This document shows, one piece after another, positions 23,363 to 32,473 of a stretch of 64,000 nucleotides of DNA. A program made the translations under genes and the position numbers. A model generated the notes under the pieces. The model worked only from the letters and a program-made list of their open reading frames with translations. It had not been told where the DNA came from and did not search any database. Each line of letters opens with the position of its first letter. Within the stretch, counting starts at the first letter, position 1. The DNA comes from Kitasatospora terrestris (GTDB lineage Bacteria > Actinomycetota > Actinomycetes > Streptomycetales > Streptomycetaceae), in NCBI RefSeq assembly GCF_039542905.1, contig NZ_BAABIS010000001.1, positions 7,254,001 to 7,318,000 on the forward strand, in the 5' to 3' direction.

Positions 23363-24991
23363 TCAGTGCAGGCGGGCGACGAGCAGCGCGATGTCGTCGC
23401 TCTGCGCGCCGGCGAACGCGGACAGCAGCAGGTCGCCGGTCCGGTCCAGGTCCGGCGGGGTTGCGGCGAAGGTTTCCCGCAGGGCGGCCAGGCCCGTGTC
23501 GAGGTGCTCGCCGGGCACTTCGATCAGGCCGTCGGTGACCAGGAGCAGCGTGCTGCCCGGGGGCACCGCGAACTCGGCGGCGGGTGGTTGCGGCATGTTC
23601 AGGCCGAGCAGGATGCCGTGCTCGGTCAGGTAGCGGGTGGTGCCGTCGGGCAGCCGCAGCAGCGGCGGCGGGTGGCCGGCGTTCGCGACCACGAGGGTGC
23701 GGCGGTCGGGGGTGATCAGCACCAGGCACACCGTCGCGGTCACGCCGGGGCGCAGCCGGGTGAGCAGGGTGTCCAGCCGGTGCAGCAGGGTCTGCGGGTC
23801 GTGGCCCTCGATGGCGTAGGCGCGCAGCGCGTGGCGCAGTTCGCCCATGGCCATGGCGGCCTCCAGGGAGTGGCCGGCCACGTCCCCGATCGCCAGCAGC
23901 AGGCCGGCGGGGGTGTCGACGGCCTCGTAGAAGTCGCCGCCGATCTCGTTGCGGGCCGAGGCGGGTTCGTACCGGACGGCGAGTTCGACGCCGGGGACGG
24001 CGGGCAGCCGGCTGGGCAGGAAGCTGCGCTGCAGGGTGAGCGCGAGGGCGTGCTCCTCGGCCTGGCTGCGCTGGGCTTCCAGGGCGAGTGCGGCGGCCTG
24101 GGTGAGCTGCGAGAGCAGGCTGCGCCCGTCGGGGGTGGCGACCGCGTCCCGGTCGACGGCCACGGCGAGCAGCGGCCGGCCCGGTTTGGTGCGGGCCGCC
24201 ACCAGGGCGGTCGGCCCGGTGGGCAGGCCCGCGCCGGCCAGGCCGTGGTCGGCCAGCAGGGACCGCCACGTGTCGGTGTCGAGCGGGGCGGTGTCGGTGC
24301 CGGTGGCGTCGCCCAGGGTGTGGTGGGCGAGGGCGTCGAGCAGGATGGGCGGGGCTTGGAGCAGGCGCGCCGCCGGGTCGTCGGGGCCGTGGTGCGCCAG
24401 GTGCAGGGTGTCGCGGTCCGCTCCGAGGGCGATCGCGGTGGCCCGGGCGGCGCCGAGTTCGAGCGCGCCGAGCGCGGCCGCGGTGACCAGGGCGTCGGCG
24501 TCGGCGGCGCCGTACAGGGCGAGGGTGCTGCGGTGCAGGGCGGCGACCCGGGCGGCGAGGCGCTCGGCGCGGCGGCGGGCCCGGGTGTAGCGCAGCACGG
24601 CGGTGACGGTGGCCTGGAGTTCGGCCGCGTCGATGGGTTCGGTCAGGTAGGCGTCGGCGCCGCGGTGCAGACCCTGGGTGCGGTCGCTGGCCTCGATCGC
24701 GGTGGCGGAGATGTGCACGACGGGCAGGGCCGCGGTGCGGGGGCGGCGTTTGATGCGCTCGCACACCTCGAACCCGGTCATGTCGGGCAGGCTGATGTCG
24801 ACCACGGCGATCTCGGGCAGTTCGGCGGCGGGGGTGCGGTCCAGCAGGGCGAGGGCCTGGGTGCCGTCGACCGCCTCGACCACGGTGTGCCCGGAGCGGC
24901 GCAGCCAACTGCCGACGATGTAGCGGGTGGTGTCGTTGTCGTCGAGCACCAGGACGGTGGCGGGTCCGGCGTCCGGGCTGGCCGTGGTCAC
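23363..24991 (-). CDS. Response-regulator PP2C phosphatase (REC-GAF-SpoIIE)
   Basis: A 542-residue output protein. REC domain residues about 15-130: VLVLDDNDTTRYIVG, phospho-Asp in VVDISLPDMTG, but YLTEPIDAAEL has Glu at the usual switch Lys. A GAF-like region (about 145-300) and a SpoIIE phosphatase (about 320-542; NEIGGDFYEAVDTPAGLLLA, IGDVAGHSLEAAMAMG, SDDIALLVARL) follow. The GTG start overlaps the TGA of the hybrid kinase gene (GTGA). The kinase likely phosphorylates REC, which switches on dephosphorylation of the downstream STAS protein. Confidence 0.88.
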   Translation of the reverse strand: MTTASPDAGPATVLVLDDNDTTRYIVGSWLRRSGHTVVEAVDGTQALALLDRTPAAELPEIAVVDISLPDMTGFEVCERIKRRPRTAALPVVHISATAIEASDRTQGLHRGADAYLTEPIDAAELQATVTAVLRYTRARRRAERLAARVAALHRSTLALYGAADADALVTAAALGALELGAARATAIALGADRDTLHLAHHGPDDPAARLLQAPPILLDALAHHTLGDATGTDTAPLDTDTWRSLLADHGLAGAGLPTGPTALVAARTKPGRPLLAVAVDRDAVATPDGRSLLSQLTQAAALALEAQRSQAEEHALALTLQRSFLPSRLPAVPGVELAVRYEPASARNEIGGDFYEAVDTPAGLLLAIGDVAGHSLEAAMAMGELRHALRAYAIEGHDPQTLLHRLDTLLTRLRPGVTATVCLVLITPDRRTLVVANAGHPPPLLRLPDGTTRYLTEHGILLGLNMPQPPAAEFAVPPGSTLLLVTDGLIEVPGEHLDTGLAALRETFAATPPDLDRTGDLLLSAFAGAQSDDIALLVARLH

Positions 24992-26763
24992 GATCCGTCC
25001 TCGGGTGGGCGCGGCCGGCGCGGTGCGGCCGGGCGGGGGTCGGACAGGGCGGCGGCGATCCGGCCGCCGGTGAGGCCGGACTTGGACAGCACGGCGCGGG
25101 CGTGCGCCAGTCGGCCGCGGTCGGCGGCGGTGAGCGAGGCGGAGGTCAGGACGACCACCGGGATGTGCCGCAGTTCGGGGTCGGCCCGCAGCTCGGCGAG
25201 GACCCGGTAGCCGTCGACCTCCCCGAGGTGCAGGTCGAGGACGATCCCGTCCGGCCGGACCTCGCGGACCGCGGCGTGCGCGGTCGTGCCGTCCCCGACC
25301 TCGACGACCCGGTCGGCGAACTCGTGCAGCAGCGGCCGCAGGACGTCCCGGAACGCCGCGTCGTCGTCGACCACGACCAGCAGCTCGCGGCGCGGGCCGT
25401 CCGCCGGGGCCGGGTCGGCGGGCAGCCGGACGGTGATCGTGGTGCCGTGCCCGGGGGCGCTGTCCAGGTGCAGCGTGCCGCCCAGGATCTCGGTCAGGCG
25501 GCGGGCGTAGGGCAGGCCGAGGCCCGTCCCGCGGCGGCCGCGCTGGTGCGGGCCCTTCACCTGGTAGAACTCCTCGAAGACTCGTTCGTGCTGGTCGGGC
25601 GGGATGCCGACGCCGGTGTCGGTCACGGTCAGCACCAGGGTCCGCCGGCCGTCCGGGTCGTCCTCGACCCGGCTGTCCAGGCCCACCCACCCCTGCTCGG
25701 TGAACTTCAGCGCGTTGGACAGCAGGTTGCGCAGGATCTGGGTCAGCATCGTCTCGTCGCCGAGCAGTGCCGCGGGCGGCGGCGGCCCGATGCGCAGGGC
25801 GACGCCGGGGCGGGCCTGCCCGCGCAGGGTGCCGTCCAGGTGGCTCAGCACGGCGCGCAGGTCCAGCGGCGCCCAGTGCGGTTCGAGCGTGCCGGACTCC
25901 GCCTTCGCGACGTCGAGCAGCTCGTCCACCAGGGCGAGCAGGGTGCGGCCGGAGTCGGCGATCAGCGACAGCCGGTGGTCGCGTTCGTCGGCCGGGACGT
26001 CGGCGTCGCTGCGCAGCAGTTCGGCCAGGCCGACGACGGCGTTGACGGGGGTGCGCAGCTCGTGGCTGACGTTCGCCCAGAACCTGCTCTTGGCCTCGCT
26101 GGCCTCGCGCAGCTGGCGTGACTTCTCGTCGAGTTCGGCGTACAGCGCGACGACGCCCCGGTTGGTCTCCTCCAGCTCCCCGGACAGCTCCGAGTACAGC
26201 GCCAGCACCCCCCGGTTGGTCTCCTCCAACTCGGCGTTGAGGCGGCGGAGTTCCTCGCGCTGGGCGCGGGTCTTCTCGAGCGCGGCGATCAGGTCGCGGG
26301 TCTGCTCCCGGGAGTCCTCCAGGGCGCTCGGGCCGGTGTGGGCGGCGAGCAGGCGGCGCGCCCGGTCGACGAGGTCCGGGTCCGGGTCGAGGGCCGGGCC
26401 GAGCCGTTGTTCGACGCGCACCCGGCCGCCCTCGCGGGTGTGTTCGTGGTGGGTGGGCAGCAGCCGCGCGGAGGCCTCCAACGCCTCGGCGGGCAGCTGG
26501 TGGCCGCCCTGCCAGGCCAGGGTGACGAGCAGGGCGGGCACCGGCCCCGGGCGCAGGGAGAACGCCGCGGTGAGGCGGTCGGCGCCGAGCACGCCGCGGC
26601 CGAGCTCGCTCAGCGCGGTGGCCAGCCGGACGGCGTCCTGGCTGTCGGCGCCGAGCAGGTCGGCGACCGCGCAGGCGCTGCGGCGCAGCGCGAAGGTGTC
26701 CTGGACGGCTGCGACGGGCATGGTGTCCAGGCGCACCGGCGGCGGATCGGTCGGTCCGTTCAC
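24988..26763 (-). CDS. Hybrid sensor histidine kinase with degenerate RsbT-like N-terminus
   Basis: This 591-residue cytosolic kinase has an N-terminal 140 residues resembling an RsbT/RsbW ATPase (AVRLATALSELGRGVLGADR) but with Gly for the N-box Asn. A coiled coil with a duplicated unit (ELEETNRGVLALYSEL; ELEETNRGVVALYAEL) leads to HisKA (RFWANVSHELRTPVNAVVGL) and HATPase_c (LRNLLSNALKFTEQG; DTGVGIPPDQ; GTGLGLPYA), then a C-terminal REC (VVVDDDAAFRDVL; LDLHLGEVDG; LSKSGL). GTGA overlaps link it to both neighbours. The degenerate ATPase may read the stressosome state by binding its partners. Confidence 0.88.
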   Translation of the reverse strand: MNGPTDPPPVRLDTMPVAAVQDTFALRRSACAVADLLGADSQDAVRLATALSELGRGVLGADRLTAAFSLRPGPVPALLVTLAWQGGHQLPAEALEASARLLPTHHEHTREGGRVRVEQRLGPALDPDPDLVDRARRLLAAHTGPSALEDSREQTRDLIAALEKTRAQREELRRLNAELEETNRGVLALYSELSGELEETNRGVVALYAELDEKSRQLREASEAKSRFWANVSHELRTPVNAVVGLAELLRSDADVPADERDHRLSLIADSGRTLLALVDELLDVAKAESGTLEPHWAPLDLRAVLSHLDGTLRGQARPGVALRIGPPPPAALLGDETMLTQILRNLLSNALKFTEQGWVGLDSRVEDDPDGRRTLVLTVTDTGVGIPPDQHERVFEEFYQVKGPHQRGRRGTGLGLPYARRLTEILGGTLHLDSAPGHGTTITVRLPADPAPADGPRRELLVVVDDDAAFRDVLRPLLHEFADRVVEVGDGTTAHAAVREVRPDGIVLDLHLGEVDGYRVLAELRADPELRHIPVVVLTSASLTAADRGRLAHARAVLSKSGLTGGRIAAALSDPRPAAPRRPRPPEDGS

Positions 26764-27905
26764 CAGGCACCCCTCGCGACGACCACACCGGCGTCGTCCC
26801 GGCGCACCCCCGCCTCGCGCAGCAGCAGCGCGGCGGTGGTGACGGGAAGGTGGGCGAACAGGCCGGGCACGTCGGAGGGCTTCCAGCGGTCGGTCAGCCC
26901 GTCCGAGTGCAGGACGACCGCGCTGCCGGGCGGGAGCTCCTGCCGGACGGTGTGCGGCGCGCGCAGCTGGTGGCCGACGATGCCGGGTGCGGACGGCAAC
27001 GAGCGCCGGGCGCCGGTCGCGGTGTCGACCAGGAAGGCGCTGACGTTCCCCACGCCGCAGAACGTGAGCCGCGCGGCGGCGGGTTCGACCAGGGCGACGG
27101 CGACGGCCCCGCCGCGCCCGGTCCGCAGGGCCAGGTGCAGGTCGGAGAGCACCTGCTCGGGCAGGTACGCGGTGCTGCGGTGGAACGCGGCGACCGCGTC
27201 CGAGGCCGCCCGGGCGGCGAGCGGGCCGTGGCCCAGGCCGTCGCAGAACATCAGCAGGAAGGCCCCGGCGGCGTCCGCCCGGCCCGGCCCGGGGGAGGGG
27301 TGGGTGCGGTGCGTCCGGTTGGTCAGCACCGACCAGTCGAGGCGCGCCGCCGTCGTGGCCGGGCGGTGCGGGTCCGGGCCGCCCGGGAGGGGCCCCGCCG
27401 GGGCGGGACCGACGGGGCGCGTCGCCCAGGCGTCGCCGCAGAGTTCCTGACCGCTCATCGGGCGGGTCAGACCGGCCGCGACCGGCTCGCCCCCGGCGAC
27501 GGCCGCCCGGCCGGCCGGGGTGCGGTTCCAGAACCGGGCGGTCAGCACGGTGCCCCGGCCCGGCAGGGAGTGCAGGTCGAAGGCGTCGGCGAGCCGGGAG
27601 ACGGCTCCCAGGCCGATGCCGAGGCTGAGGGCGGAGGAGTAGCCGTCGGCGAGCGCGGCGGGGACGTCCGCCATCCCGGGCCCGCTGTCGACGGTGACGA
27701 ACTCGAGCGCCGCCTCGGCGTCCGTGCGCACCACGCGCAGCACCATCGCCCCGTCGACGGCGTGCCGGCGCAGGTTGGTGGCGGCCTCGCTGACGGCGAG
27801 CTCGACTTCGGCGACCCGCTCCGGCAGCAGGCCGATGCGGCGGGCGAGCTGACGCGCCGCGCTGCGGGCGGCGGCGGGCAGCGAGTCGGAGTGGCGGAAC
27901 CACAC
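26760..27905 (-). CDS. RsbT-like ATPase fused to PP2C phosphatase
   Basis: A fusion of about 381 residues. The N-terminal HATPase_c is complete (EVELAVSEAATNLRRHAVDG; VDSGPGMADV; LGIGLGAVSRLADAFDL). It is followed by a Pro/Gly linker and an RsbX-like PP2C domain (FLLMFCDGLGHGPLAARAAS; VVLHSDGLTDRWKPSD; RRDDAGVVVARGAW). In Bacillus RsbX resets the stressosome by dephosphorylating RsbR/RsbS, and this is the likely role here. The GTG at 27905 has GAGGACACC before it; GTG at 27947 would overlap rsbT by 13 nt and is the alternative. GTGA overlap with the kinase gene. Confidence 0.85.
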   Translation of the reverse strand: MWFRHSDSLPAAARSAARQLARRIGLLPERVAEVELAVSEAATNLRRHAVDGAMVLRVVRTDAEAALEFVTVDSGPGMADVPAALADGYSSALSLGIGLGAVSRLADAFDLHSLPGRGTVLTARFWNRTPAGRAAVAGGEPVAAGLTRPMSGQELCGDAWATRPVGPAPAGPLPGGPDPHRPATTAARLDWSVLTNRTHRTHPSPGPGRADAAGAFLLMFCDGLGHGPLAARAASDAVAAFHRSTAYLPEQVLSDLHLALRTGRGGAVAVALVEPAAARLTFCGVGNVSAFLVDTATGARRSLPSAPGIVGHQLRAPHTVRQELPPGSAVVLHSDGLTDRWKPSDVPGLFAHLPVTTAALLLREAGVRRDDAGVVVARGAW

Positions 27906-27934
27906 GGTGTCCTCGCCCTCCGTCAGGGGGGAGG

Positions 27935-28351
27935 TCAGCGGGCCCACTTGGTCACCGACACCTTCGTGCCGACGCCGGGCTCGCTGTGCAGTTCGAACTC
28001 GTCGACCAGCCGCCGGGCGCCGCTGAGGCCGAGGCCGAGGCCGCCGCCCGAGGTCCAGCCGTCGGTGAGGGCGAGGTCCAGGTCGGGGATGCCCGGCCCG
28101 CTGTCCTCGAACACGGCGTGCACGCCGACCCGGGCCCCGCTGCGGACGGTGGCGCAGCGCATCCGGCCGCCACCGCCGTAGACCAGCGTGTTGCGGGCGA
28201 GCTCGCTGGCCGCGGTGACCAGCTTGGTCTGGTCGACCAGCGACAGCCCGCGCTGCTGGGCGTACGTCCGGACGGTCTGCCGGGCCCGGACCACGTCGTC
28301 GTTGGAACCGATCGGGACGGTCTGCTCGTCCTCCACCGTCTGCCCGGTCAC
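27935..28351 (-). CDS. rsbT: RsbT-type switch kinase
   Basis: A 138-residue GHKL kinase. In Bacillus RsbT phosphorylates RsbR and RsbS, leaves the stressosome and activates a phosphatase. All ATP-site motifs are intact: ASELARNTLVYGGGG (N-box), EDSGPGIPDLDLA (G1) and GGGLGLGLSGARRLV (G2). The four-base overlap with rsbS and the order R-S-T match the stressosome module found in many phyla. Confidence 0.92.
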   Translation of the reverse strand: MTGQTVEDEQTVPIGSNDDVVRARQTVRTYAQQRGLSLVDQTKLVTAASELARNTLVYGGGGRMRCATVRSGARVGVHAVFEDSGPGIPDLDLALTDGWTSGGGLGLGLSGARRLVDEFELHSEPGVGTKVSVTKWAR

Positions 28352-28725
28352 GGGCTGACCGTACGGGCGCCGCGGTCGCGTTCGAGCAGCGCCAGGCCCT
28401 TCTCCAAGGTGAGCGCGGTGCGCACCCCGCCCAGCGAGAGCCCCAGTTCGACCAGGGTGATGGCCACCGCCGGACGCATGCCGACGACCACGGTCTCCGC
28501 GTCCAGCATGCGGGAGATGGCGGCGGTGTTGGCGAGCATCCGGCCGACGAAGGAGTCGACGATCTCCAGCGCGGTGATGTCGATGACGACGCCGTTCGCG
28601 CCGGTTTCGACGATGCGCTCGGCGAGGTCGTCCTGGAGGTCCAGGACGATCTGGTCCTCCAGGTCGATCTGGATCGAGACCAGCAGGAACCGCCCGATCT
28701 TCAGGACGGGGACGCGGTCGCTCAC
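28348..28725 (-). CDS. rsbS: RsbS stressosome scaffold/antagonist
   Basis: A 125-residue single STAS domain (IGRFLLVSIQIDLEDQIVLD; VVIDITALEIVDSFVGRML). The Ser in VDSF aligns with the RsbT-phosphorylated Ser59 of Bacillus RsbS. It forms the core of the stressosome with RsbR. The GTG overlaps the rsbR stop (GTGA). Confidence 0.92.
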   Translation of the reverse strand: MSDRVPVLKIGRFLLVSIQIDLEDQIVLDLQDDLAERIVETGANGVVIDITALEIVDSFVGRMLANTAAISRMLDAETVVVGMRPAVAITLVELGLSLGGVRTALTLEKGLALLERDRGARTVSP

Positions 28726-29561
28726 CGGGGGCCGCCGGCGGGCGCGGCGTTGCCGGTGCGGTCCAGCACGTGGCGCAGGGCGTCGGCCAGGGTGGCCTTG
28801 GTGACGATGTCGCCGAACTGGACGCCGAGCGCCACCAGGGTCTGCGCGATCTGCGGGCGGATGCCCGAGATGGTGCACTCGGCGCCCATCAGCCGGGCGG
28901 CGACCACGGTCTTCAGCAGGTGCTGGGCGACCTCGGTGTCGACGGCGGGTACGCCGGTGATGTCGATGATGGCGTGCTCGGACTCCGAGTCCACCAGGCT
29001 CTGCAGGAGCTTCTCCATCACGACCTGGGTGCGCACCGAGTCGAGGGTTCCCACCAGCGGGACGGCGACCACGCCCTCCCACAGTTTGACCACGGGGGTG
29101 GACAGTTCGAGCAGCTGCTCGGCCTGGGCGCTGATGATCTCCTCCCGGGTCCGGGCGTAGGCCTCGATGGTGAACAGGCCGAGCGCGTCGAGCAGCCGGG
29201 TCAGCTGGAGGTAGGCCGTGATGTCCGCGGCGGTGCTGTCCGTGGTGGGCGCCAGGACGTCCTTGCAGGCGAAGACGCTGATGGCCGTCTCGCTCGGCGT
29301 GAAGCCGTGCCTGGCCCGGTTGCGGGAGAGCTCCACGAGCAGCGCCCGCACCTCGGAGTAGGCCTCGTCCTGCCAGTCCAGGCCGCCCGTGCCCAGGGCG
29401 TGGACCAGGGCCTGGAAGAAGTCGGTCAGCTCGCGCTCCAGCTCCGCGCGGCTGATCCGGCCGCCCAGGGTCGCCGCCACGGCCGTCACCCACTGGTCCT
29501 GCACCGCGTCGTCCCGGGTCAGCAGCTCGACGAGCCGCTCCGACCCATGCTCCACCGCCAT
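28722..29561 (-). CDS. rsbR: RsbR-type stressosome sensor
   Basis: A 279-residue protein with an N-terminal globin-like helical domain (about 1-140; ELERELTDFFQALVHALG, AYSEVRALLVELSRNRARHG), a linker helix and a C-terminal STAS domain (about 165-270; VAVPLVGTLDSVRTQVVMEK, DITGVPAVDTEVAQHL). The Thr in AVDTEV matches the phosphoacceptor Thr205 of Bacillus RsbRA. The first site (Thr171 there) seems to be Ser in TLDSVRT. The N-terminal domain would sense the stress. GAGGAG 8 nt before the ATG; first gene of a seven-gene operon. Confidence 0.92.
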   Translation of the reverse strand: MAVEHGSERLVELLTRDDAVQDQWVTAVAATLGGRISRAELERELTDFFQALVHALGTGGLDWQDEAYSEVRALLVELSRNRARHGFTPSETAISVFACKDVLAPTTDSTAADITAYLQLTRLLDALGLFTIEAYARTREEIISAQAEQLLELSTPVVKLWEGVVAVPLVGTLDSVRTQVVMEKLLQSLVDSESEHAIIDITGVPAVDTEVAQHLLKTVVAARLMGAECTISGIRPQIAQTLVALGVQFGDIVTKATLADALRHVLDRTGNAAPAGGPR

Positions 29562-29741
29562 CAGGCGTTCTCCTCGCTCGTTCGGCCCGTGGTCGGGGCC
29601 GGCCGTCCGTACGACGGCACAGGTGCCCCGACCGGGTCGGCCGGAGCACCGGGCGCCGTCTGCCCCGTTCGCGGCGAGGTATGCGGGGTGGAACCGGATT
29701 TCTTTTCCGGGCGGGCGGCGGTGCCGGGATCCGCCGCCGGC

Positions 29742-30164
29742 TCAGGTCGTCAGCGTGACCCGGATGCGCTTGCCGCCGCCCGGCAGCGGGTGGATCTCCC
29801 AGGAGGCGGCGAGGAGCAGGACCAGGGGCCAGCCCCGACCGCCCAGCCGGGTGGGGTCCTGCAGGTTGGCGGCGTCGCCCCGCGGGTGGGCGTCGGTGGC
29901 GTCCTCCACGTCGATCGTCAGGACGCGCCCGCCGCCGCTCGTCCGGACGGCGAACCCGGTGACCCCACCGGCGTGCCGGATCGCGTTGGTGACCAGTTCG
30001 GTGACGGCGAGCCGGGCGTCGCCGCGCAGCCGGGCGCAGGCCCCGGGATGCCCGGCGAGCGCCACGGCGACGGCGGCCCTGGCCTGGGCCGCGGTGCGCA
30101 CCGGCGGGAACGGGTGGGCTGTCTGGTCGCACCACCGTGTCGGGTCGGTCTCGGCACGGGACAT
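29742..30164 (-). CDS. RsbW-like anti-sigma kinase
   Basis: A 140-residue GHKL ATPase (LAVTELVTNAIRHAGGVTGF; DVEDATDAHPRG; GGRGWPLVLLLAASWEIHPL), the typical streptomycete anti-sigma/antagonist kinase. It closely resembles the gene at 38756-39223 (shared end PLPGGGKRIRVT), so the two are likely recent paralogues. It lies 65 bases after a STAS gene on the same strand, a likely switch pair, and 180 bases upstream of rsbR. Confidence 0.85.
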   Translation of the reverse strand: MSRAETDPTRWCDQTAHPFPPVRTAAQARAAVAVALAGHPGACARLRGDARLAVTELVTNAIRHAGGVTGFAVRTSGGGRVLTIDVEDATDAHPRGDAANLQDPTRLGGRGWPLVLLLAASWEIHPLPGGGKRIRVTLTT

Positions 30165-30229
30165 GTGGGGGCCTCGAATCGGACGGGACGGGGGCGCTTC
30201 GGGTGTCCGGGGGACCGGACGGCGGGACG

Positions 30230-30631
30230 TCACACCGGCGGCGCTTGCGGCGGCCGGGTCGCGGCCGGTCCGGCCCCGCTGTCCGCCGCGGCGGCCGCGT
30301 CCGCCGCGATGTGGAAGTACCCGGTGGCGGAGGCGAGGTCGAGCAGCCTGCGGACGGCCTCCGGCAGCGGGCCGGCCAGGACGAGCCGCCCCCCGTCCTC
30401 GGCGGTCCGCCGGTGGGCGGTGAGCAGCGCCTGCAGCACCGAGGAGTCCGCGAACGTGACCTGGGCGAGGTCCACCACCAGCAGCCGGGGCGAGCGGGCC
30501 AGCGCGGTCGTCAACCGCTGCGCGAACTCCTGGGCGTCCTCCCAGTCGAGCTCGCCCTGCGCCCGTACCGTCTCGACGCCCACCGGGCCCGCCCCGGTGG
30601 CGCTGCGCGTGTGATCGGTCATGACGGGCAT
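30230..30631 (-). CDS. STAS-domain anti-sigma factor antagonist
   Basis: A 133-residue STAS protein (VRAQGELDWEDAQEFAQRLT; DLAQVTFADSSVLQALLTA, with the phosphoacceptor Ser in ADSS). It is similar in pattern to the gene at 38247-38642 (VTFADSSTLRTL). The first ATG, at 30631, has GCGAGGG 6 nt upstream; a second ATG follows three codons later. It pairs with the downstream RsbW-like gene and is divergent from the PP2C/B12 operon. Confidence 0.82.
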   Translation of the reverse strand: MPVMTDHTRSATGAGPVGVETVRAQGELDWEDAQEFAQRLTTALARSPRLLVVDLAQVTFADSSVLQALLTAHRRTAEDGGRLVLAGPLPEAVRRLLDLASATGYFHIAADAAAAADSGAGPAATRPPQAPPV

Positions 30632-30844
30632 GGTAAGCCCTCGCCTCCCGGGCCCCTCCGGGAACGTACGGCCCGGGGGCCCGCCGGACGGCGGGTAGCA
30701 TGGCGGGTCCGGGCACGGCCCGTCGGATCCGGCTGCCGGGTCCGGCCCGCCGCGCCGAACCCGCCGACCGGCGGTGGCCCTCCTCGGGCCCGGCCGGGCG
30801 ACGGAAACCGAATTGCGAGGTGAGGGTCCGTCAGGGCCCGGACG

Positions 30845-32473
30845 ATGGCTTCTCCGACTTCCCCCGCGTCGACCACCGGCTGGGAGTTCCTCGCCGGTTC
30901 CCCCTACCCGGTGGCGGTGCTCGGCGCCGACGCCGGACTGCTGCACGCCAACGACAGTGCCCGGCGCCTCCTGGGCGAGCCCGACGGCCGGCCGTCGGCC
31001 GCGGTGCCGCAGTGGCTGCGCCGGGCCCACCTGGCCCTCCCCTCCGACGGCACCCGGCCGAGCACCGCCTGGCACACCGACCCGGTGGCCGGCCCGATCG
31101 AGGCCCACCCCTCGCCGCGGGACGACGGCAGCGCGGTGTGGTGGTTCGTCGCCGCCGACGGCTGTGCGGGCCTGCTGCCCCGGACGGCCACGGGCGGCCC
31201 CTGCGACTGGGAGCTGCTGACCCGGCTGTCCGGCCTCCTGCTGTCCTCGCTGAACGTCGACCGCATCCAGGAGACCGTGGTCCGCCAGGCGGCGCTGCAC
31301 CTCGCCGACGCCGCCGTGGTGGTGGCCCCCGGCTCGGGACGGACGCTGCGCTTCGTGTCGTGCCTGCGCGGCGGCGACCCGGCCCGCGTCCAGGTGCGGG
31401 CCGACCCGTCCGAGGTGCCGGGCCTGGCCGAGGCCCTGCAGGGCTTCCCGCCGGTGCCCTCGCGGTGGATCGACCCGGACGCCACGCCGCGGTGGCTGGT
31501 GCCGGACGGCCTCGGCCGGGTGGGCTCGGTGCTGGTCACCCCGCTGCCCGGCCACGGCGTCCCGGCCGGGGCGCTGGTGCTGCTGCGCGCGGCGGGCGCC
31601 GGCCCGTTCTCCACCGAGGAGGAGGTCTTCGCCCGGATGTTCGCCGCCCGGGCGGGCGCGGCCGTGTCCGCGGCCGTCATGTACTCCGAGCAGGCCTCCG
31701 TCACCGACCTGCTGATGCGCGAGCTGCTCCCGCCGCGGCTCGAGCACCTGAACGGGGTCGACTTCGCGGGCGGCTACCGGGCCTCCGTCGAGCGGGACCG
31801 GATCGGCGGCGACTTCTACGACGTCCACCCGGCCGTCGACCCGGACGGCGAGACGCTCGCCCTGCTCGGCGACGTCAGCGGGAAGGGCATGGAGGCCGCC
31901 GTCATGACCGGCAAGGTGCGCAACACGCTGCACGCGCTGCTGCCGCTCGCCGACGACCACGGGCGGGTCCTGCAACTCCTGAACCAAGCGCTGCTGACGT
32001 CCCGCCACGCCCGGTTCGCCACCCTGGTGCTGGCCTCGGTGCGCCGTGAGGACGACCGGGTCCGGGTCCGGCTGTCGGCCGCCGGACACCCCGCGCCGAT
32101 GGTCGTCCGCGCGGACGGCCGGGTGGCCGACTCCAGCACTCTGGGCAGCATCGTGGGCGTCCTGCCGGAGTCCACCACCCGGACCGACACCGTGCTGCTC
32201 GACCCCGGTGACGCCTGCGTCCTGTACAGCGACGGGATCACCGAGGCCAAGGGCGGGCCGACCGGCCGGGAGCAGTTCGGCGACCACCGGCTGCGCCAGG
32301 CGCTCGGCGAGTGCGCGGGCATGCCCGCGGAAGCGATCGTCGAACGGGTGCAGATGCTCACCGCGCAGTGGATCCGGGAGGGCCGGCACGACGACATGGC
32401 GGTCATGGTCATCGCCGCGCCCCCGCGCGGCCACCTGGCCGTGGGCGGCGGACAGCGAGGACGTGCGGCATGA
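30845..32473 (+). CDS. PAS-GAF PP2C (SpoIIE-type) phosphatase
   Basis: This is a 542-residue soluble phosphatase. PAS-like residues about 10-110 (SPYPVAVLGADAGLLHANDS); GAF about 135-285 (LSSLNVDRIQETVVRQAALH); SpoIIE catalytic domain about 305-535 with intact metal ligands (DRIGGDFYDVHPAV; LLGDVSGKGMEAAVMTGKVR; YSDGITEAKGG; RHDDMAVMVI). It starts a three-gene operon in which each stop overlaps the next start (ATGA), so it is made in balance with the B12-binding protein and the STAS protein, its probable substrate. Confidence 0.88.
   Translation: MASPTSPASTTGWEFLAGSPYPVAVLGADAGLLHANDSARRLLGEPDGRPSAAVPQWLRRAHLALPSDGTRPSTAWHTDPVAGPIEAHPSPRDDGSAVWWFVAADGCAGLLPRTATGGPCDWELLTRLSGLLLSSLNVDRIQETVVRQAALHLADAAVVVAPGSGRTLRFVSCLRGGDPARVQVRADPSEVPGLAEALQGFPPVPSRWIDPDATPRWLVPDGLGRVGSVLVTPLPGHGVPAGALVLLRAAGAGPFSTEEEVFARMFAARAGAAVSAAVMYSEQASVTDLLMRELLPPRLEHLNGVDFAGGYRASVERDRIGGDFYDVHPAVDPDGETLALLGDVSGKGMEAAVMTGKVRNTLHALLPLADDHGRVLQLLNQALLTSRHARFATLVLASVRREDDRVRVRLSAAGHPAPMVVRADGRVADSSTLGSIVGVLPESTTRTDTVLLDPGDACVLYSDGITEAKGGPTGREQFGDHRLRQALGECAGMPAEAIVERVQMLTAQWIREGRHDDMAVMVIAAPPRGHLAVGGGQRGRAA

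Noticed and set aside
23304..24908. Arg/Pro/His-rich frame on the same strand as the REC-PP2C gene
   Set aside because: A frame-shifted reading of the phosphatase gene with extreme composition and no motifs.
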